NCBI RefSeq assembly: GCF_000818195.1
Contig: NZ_JTHL01000001.1
Coordinates: 1,922,662 to 1,986,661 of the forward strand
Origin: Streptomyces sp. 150FB
GTDB lineage: Bacteria > Actinomycetota > Actinomycetes > Streptomycetales > Streptomycetaceae
DNA length: 64,000 bases
Direction: 5' to 3'
The translations under genes were made by a program, and so were the position numbers. This document shows positions 63,476-64,000 of this stretch, in pieces (positions within the stretch are counted from its first letter, which is position 1; every line of letters starts with the position of its first letter). Under the pieces are notes generated by a model. It had not been told where the DNA came from. It made no database searches and saw only the letters and a list, made by a program, of their open reading frames with translations.

Positions 63476-63517
63476 GTGGGTGCGTGTACGGCGTGCGTGG
63501 GTGCGTGTACGACGTGC
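63476..63517. repeat. Two tandem 21-bp repeats
   Basis: gtgggtgcgtgtacggcgtgc at 63476-63496 is repeated at 63497-63517 with one change (g to a), just beyond the stop of the last gene. Confidence 0.85.
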
Positions 63518-63526
63518 GTCGGTCCG

Positions 63527-64000
63527 TCATCTGCCCAGCAGCGCGGTGAGGGCGCCGACCGGGTCGGTGTCGGGGGTGCCGCGCGGCCACCAGTCCTCAC
63601 GGCCGCGGTCCGATTCGTAGCCGTACCAGAGGTGGTCGCGGCCGAAGCGGAGCTGGAGCGCCGGGGCCGACAGGTGGTTGCGCCAGGGACGGAAGTACGG
63701 GAAGTCGGCGGCTGCCAGGGCCGGCCCCGCGCGGTCGAAGGGGCCGGCGGGCGGGTCCCAGGACTCCTCGAGGACCGCGAGACCCGCCAGACCGCCCTGC
63801 CGCCAGGCGGCCACCGCACGGGCCAGGTCGGTGGTGCTACGGGTGGTCGCGAGCGCCAGGTCGCGGTAGAGGGCCCGGGTGGAGGCGGTCAGCCCGGAGC
63901 CCGGATGGGCGGCGGCCAGCCGGACCGCGTCCTGCCAGGGCGTGAGGCCGCCGACGGGGTCGAGGCCCGTGGTGAGGAACGTGTGCGCGCGGGCGGCGGC
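63527..64000 (-). CDS. C-terminal part of an unidentified large protein (possibly SWIM zinc-finger family)
   Basis: The frame enters from the right edge of the window and stops at 63527, giving 157 residues of a longer protein. Visible are WQDAVRLAAAHPGSGLTAST and the C-terminal FPYFRPWRNHLSAPALQLRF, GRDHLWYGYESDRGREDWWP, RGTPDTDPVGALTALLGR. This ending is what I recall for Streptomyces SWIM zinc-finger proteins, but the diagnostic CxCxnCxH motif would be upstream, outside the window. Confidence 0.6.
   Translation of the reverse strand, partial: AAARAHTFLTTGLDPVGGLTPWQDAVRLAAAHPGSGLTASTRALYRDLALATTRSTTDLARAVAAWRQGGLAGLAVLEESWDPPAGPFDRAGPALAAADFPYFRPWRNHLSAPALQLRFGRDHLWYGYESDRGREDWWPRGTPDTDPVGALTALLGR

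Overview
The window is chromosomal DNA of a Streptomyces species. The evidence is the very high G+C content with G/C-rich third codon positions, many GTG and TTG starts, the sporulation regulator gene whiA, and the actinobacterial order zwf-opcA-pgl / pgi / secG-tpiA-pgk-gap / whiA-yvcK-rapZ-uvrC. I found no rRNA, tRNA, CRISPR array or insertion sequence.

0-16 kb, central carbon metabolism. The end of a transaldolase gene is followed by a translationally coupled zwf-opcA-pgl operon (+). A class B penicillin-binding protein (-), an ArsR regulator with a divergent quinone oxidoreductase, and an orphan Phd-type antitoxin come next. Then, all on the minus strand, are two PH-domain membrane genes, pgi, an RbpA-family gene, secG, tpiA, pgk and gap.

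16-31 kb. A large secreted M14 carboxypeptidase; uvrC-rapZ-yvcK-whiA, overlapping head to tail (-); a Rieske lipoprotein; a PfkB sugar kinase; and a sugar-acid module of an ACS-type MFS permease, glucarate dehydratase, a divergent IclR regulator and an SDR.

31-36 kb, accessory island. It has visibly more A+T. A 32-bp direct repeat (31067-31098 and 34468-34499) brackets a DUF6879 gene, a degraded stretch and a two-gene operon made of a previously unlisted 52-residue cysteine protein and an AIPR-family protein with a PD-(D/E)xK-like N-terminus. An XRE/TPR regulator and two tiny genes lie just outside.

36-51 kb, repair and stress. uvrA, a maleylpyruvate-isomerase-like gene, an alpha/beta-hydrolase pseudogene, an MBL hydrolase, a CtaG-like gene, terC behind a yybP-ykoY manganese riboswitch, two TerD-family genes, uvrB, an MHYT-domain sensor and a secreted glycerophosphodiesterase.

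51-64 kb. ogt, psuG plus a pseudouridine-kinase-like gene, a uridine-kinase-like gene, an excalibur-domain protein, an HxlR regulator divergent from alaA, small unknowns, a cytochrome P450, a 135-residue protein ending in an amyloid-signalling-like motif, a PAS-GAF-PP2C-HATPase regulator, a small membrane protein and the 3' part of a gene running off the window.

Themes. DNA repair genes (uvrA, uvrB, uvrC, ogt) are concentrated here. uvrB and ogt carry exact, and uvrC a degenerate, copy of the LexA-independent DNA-damage promoter TTGTCRGTG-N8-TANNNT, each placed so that the mRNA would be leaderless. The best candidates for undescribed biology are the 52-aa/AIPR operon within its direct repeats and the amyloid-motif protein at 59.7 kb.
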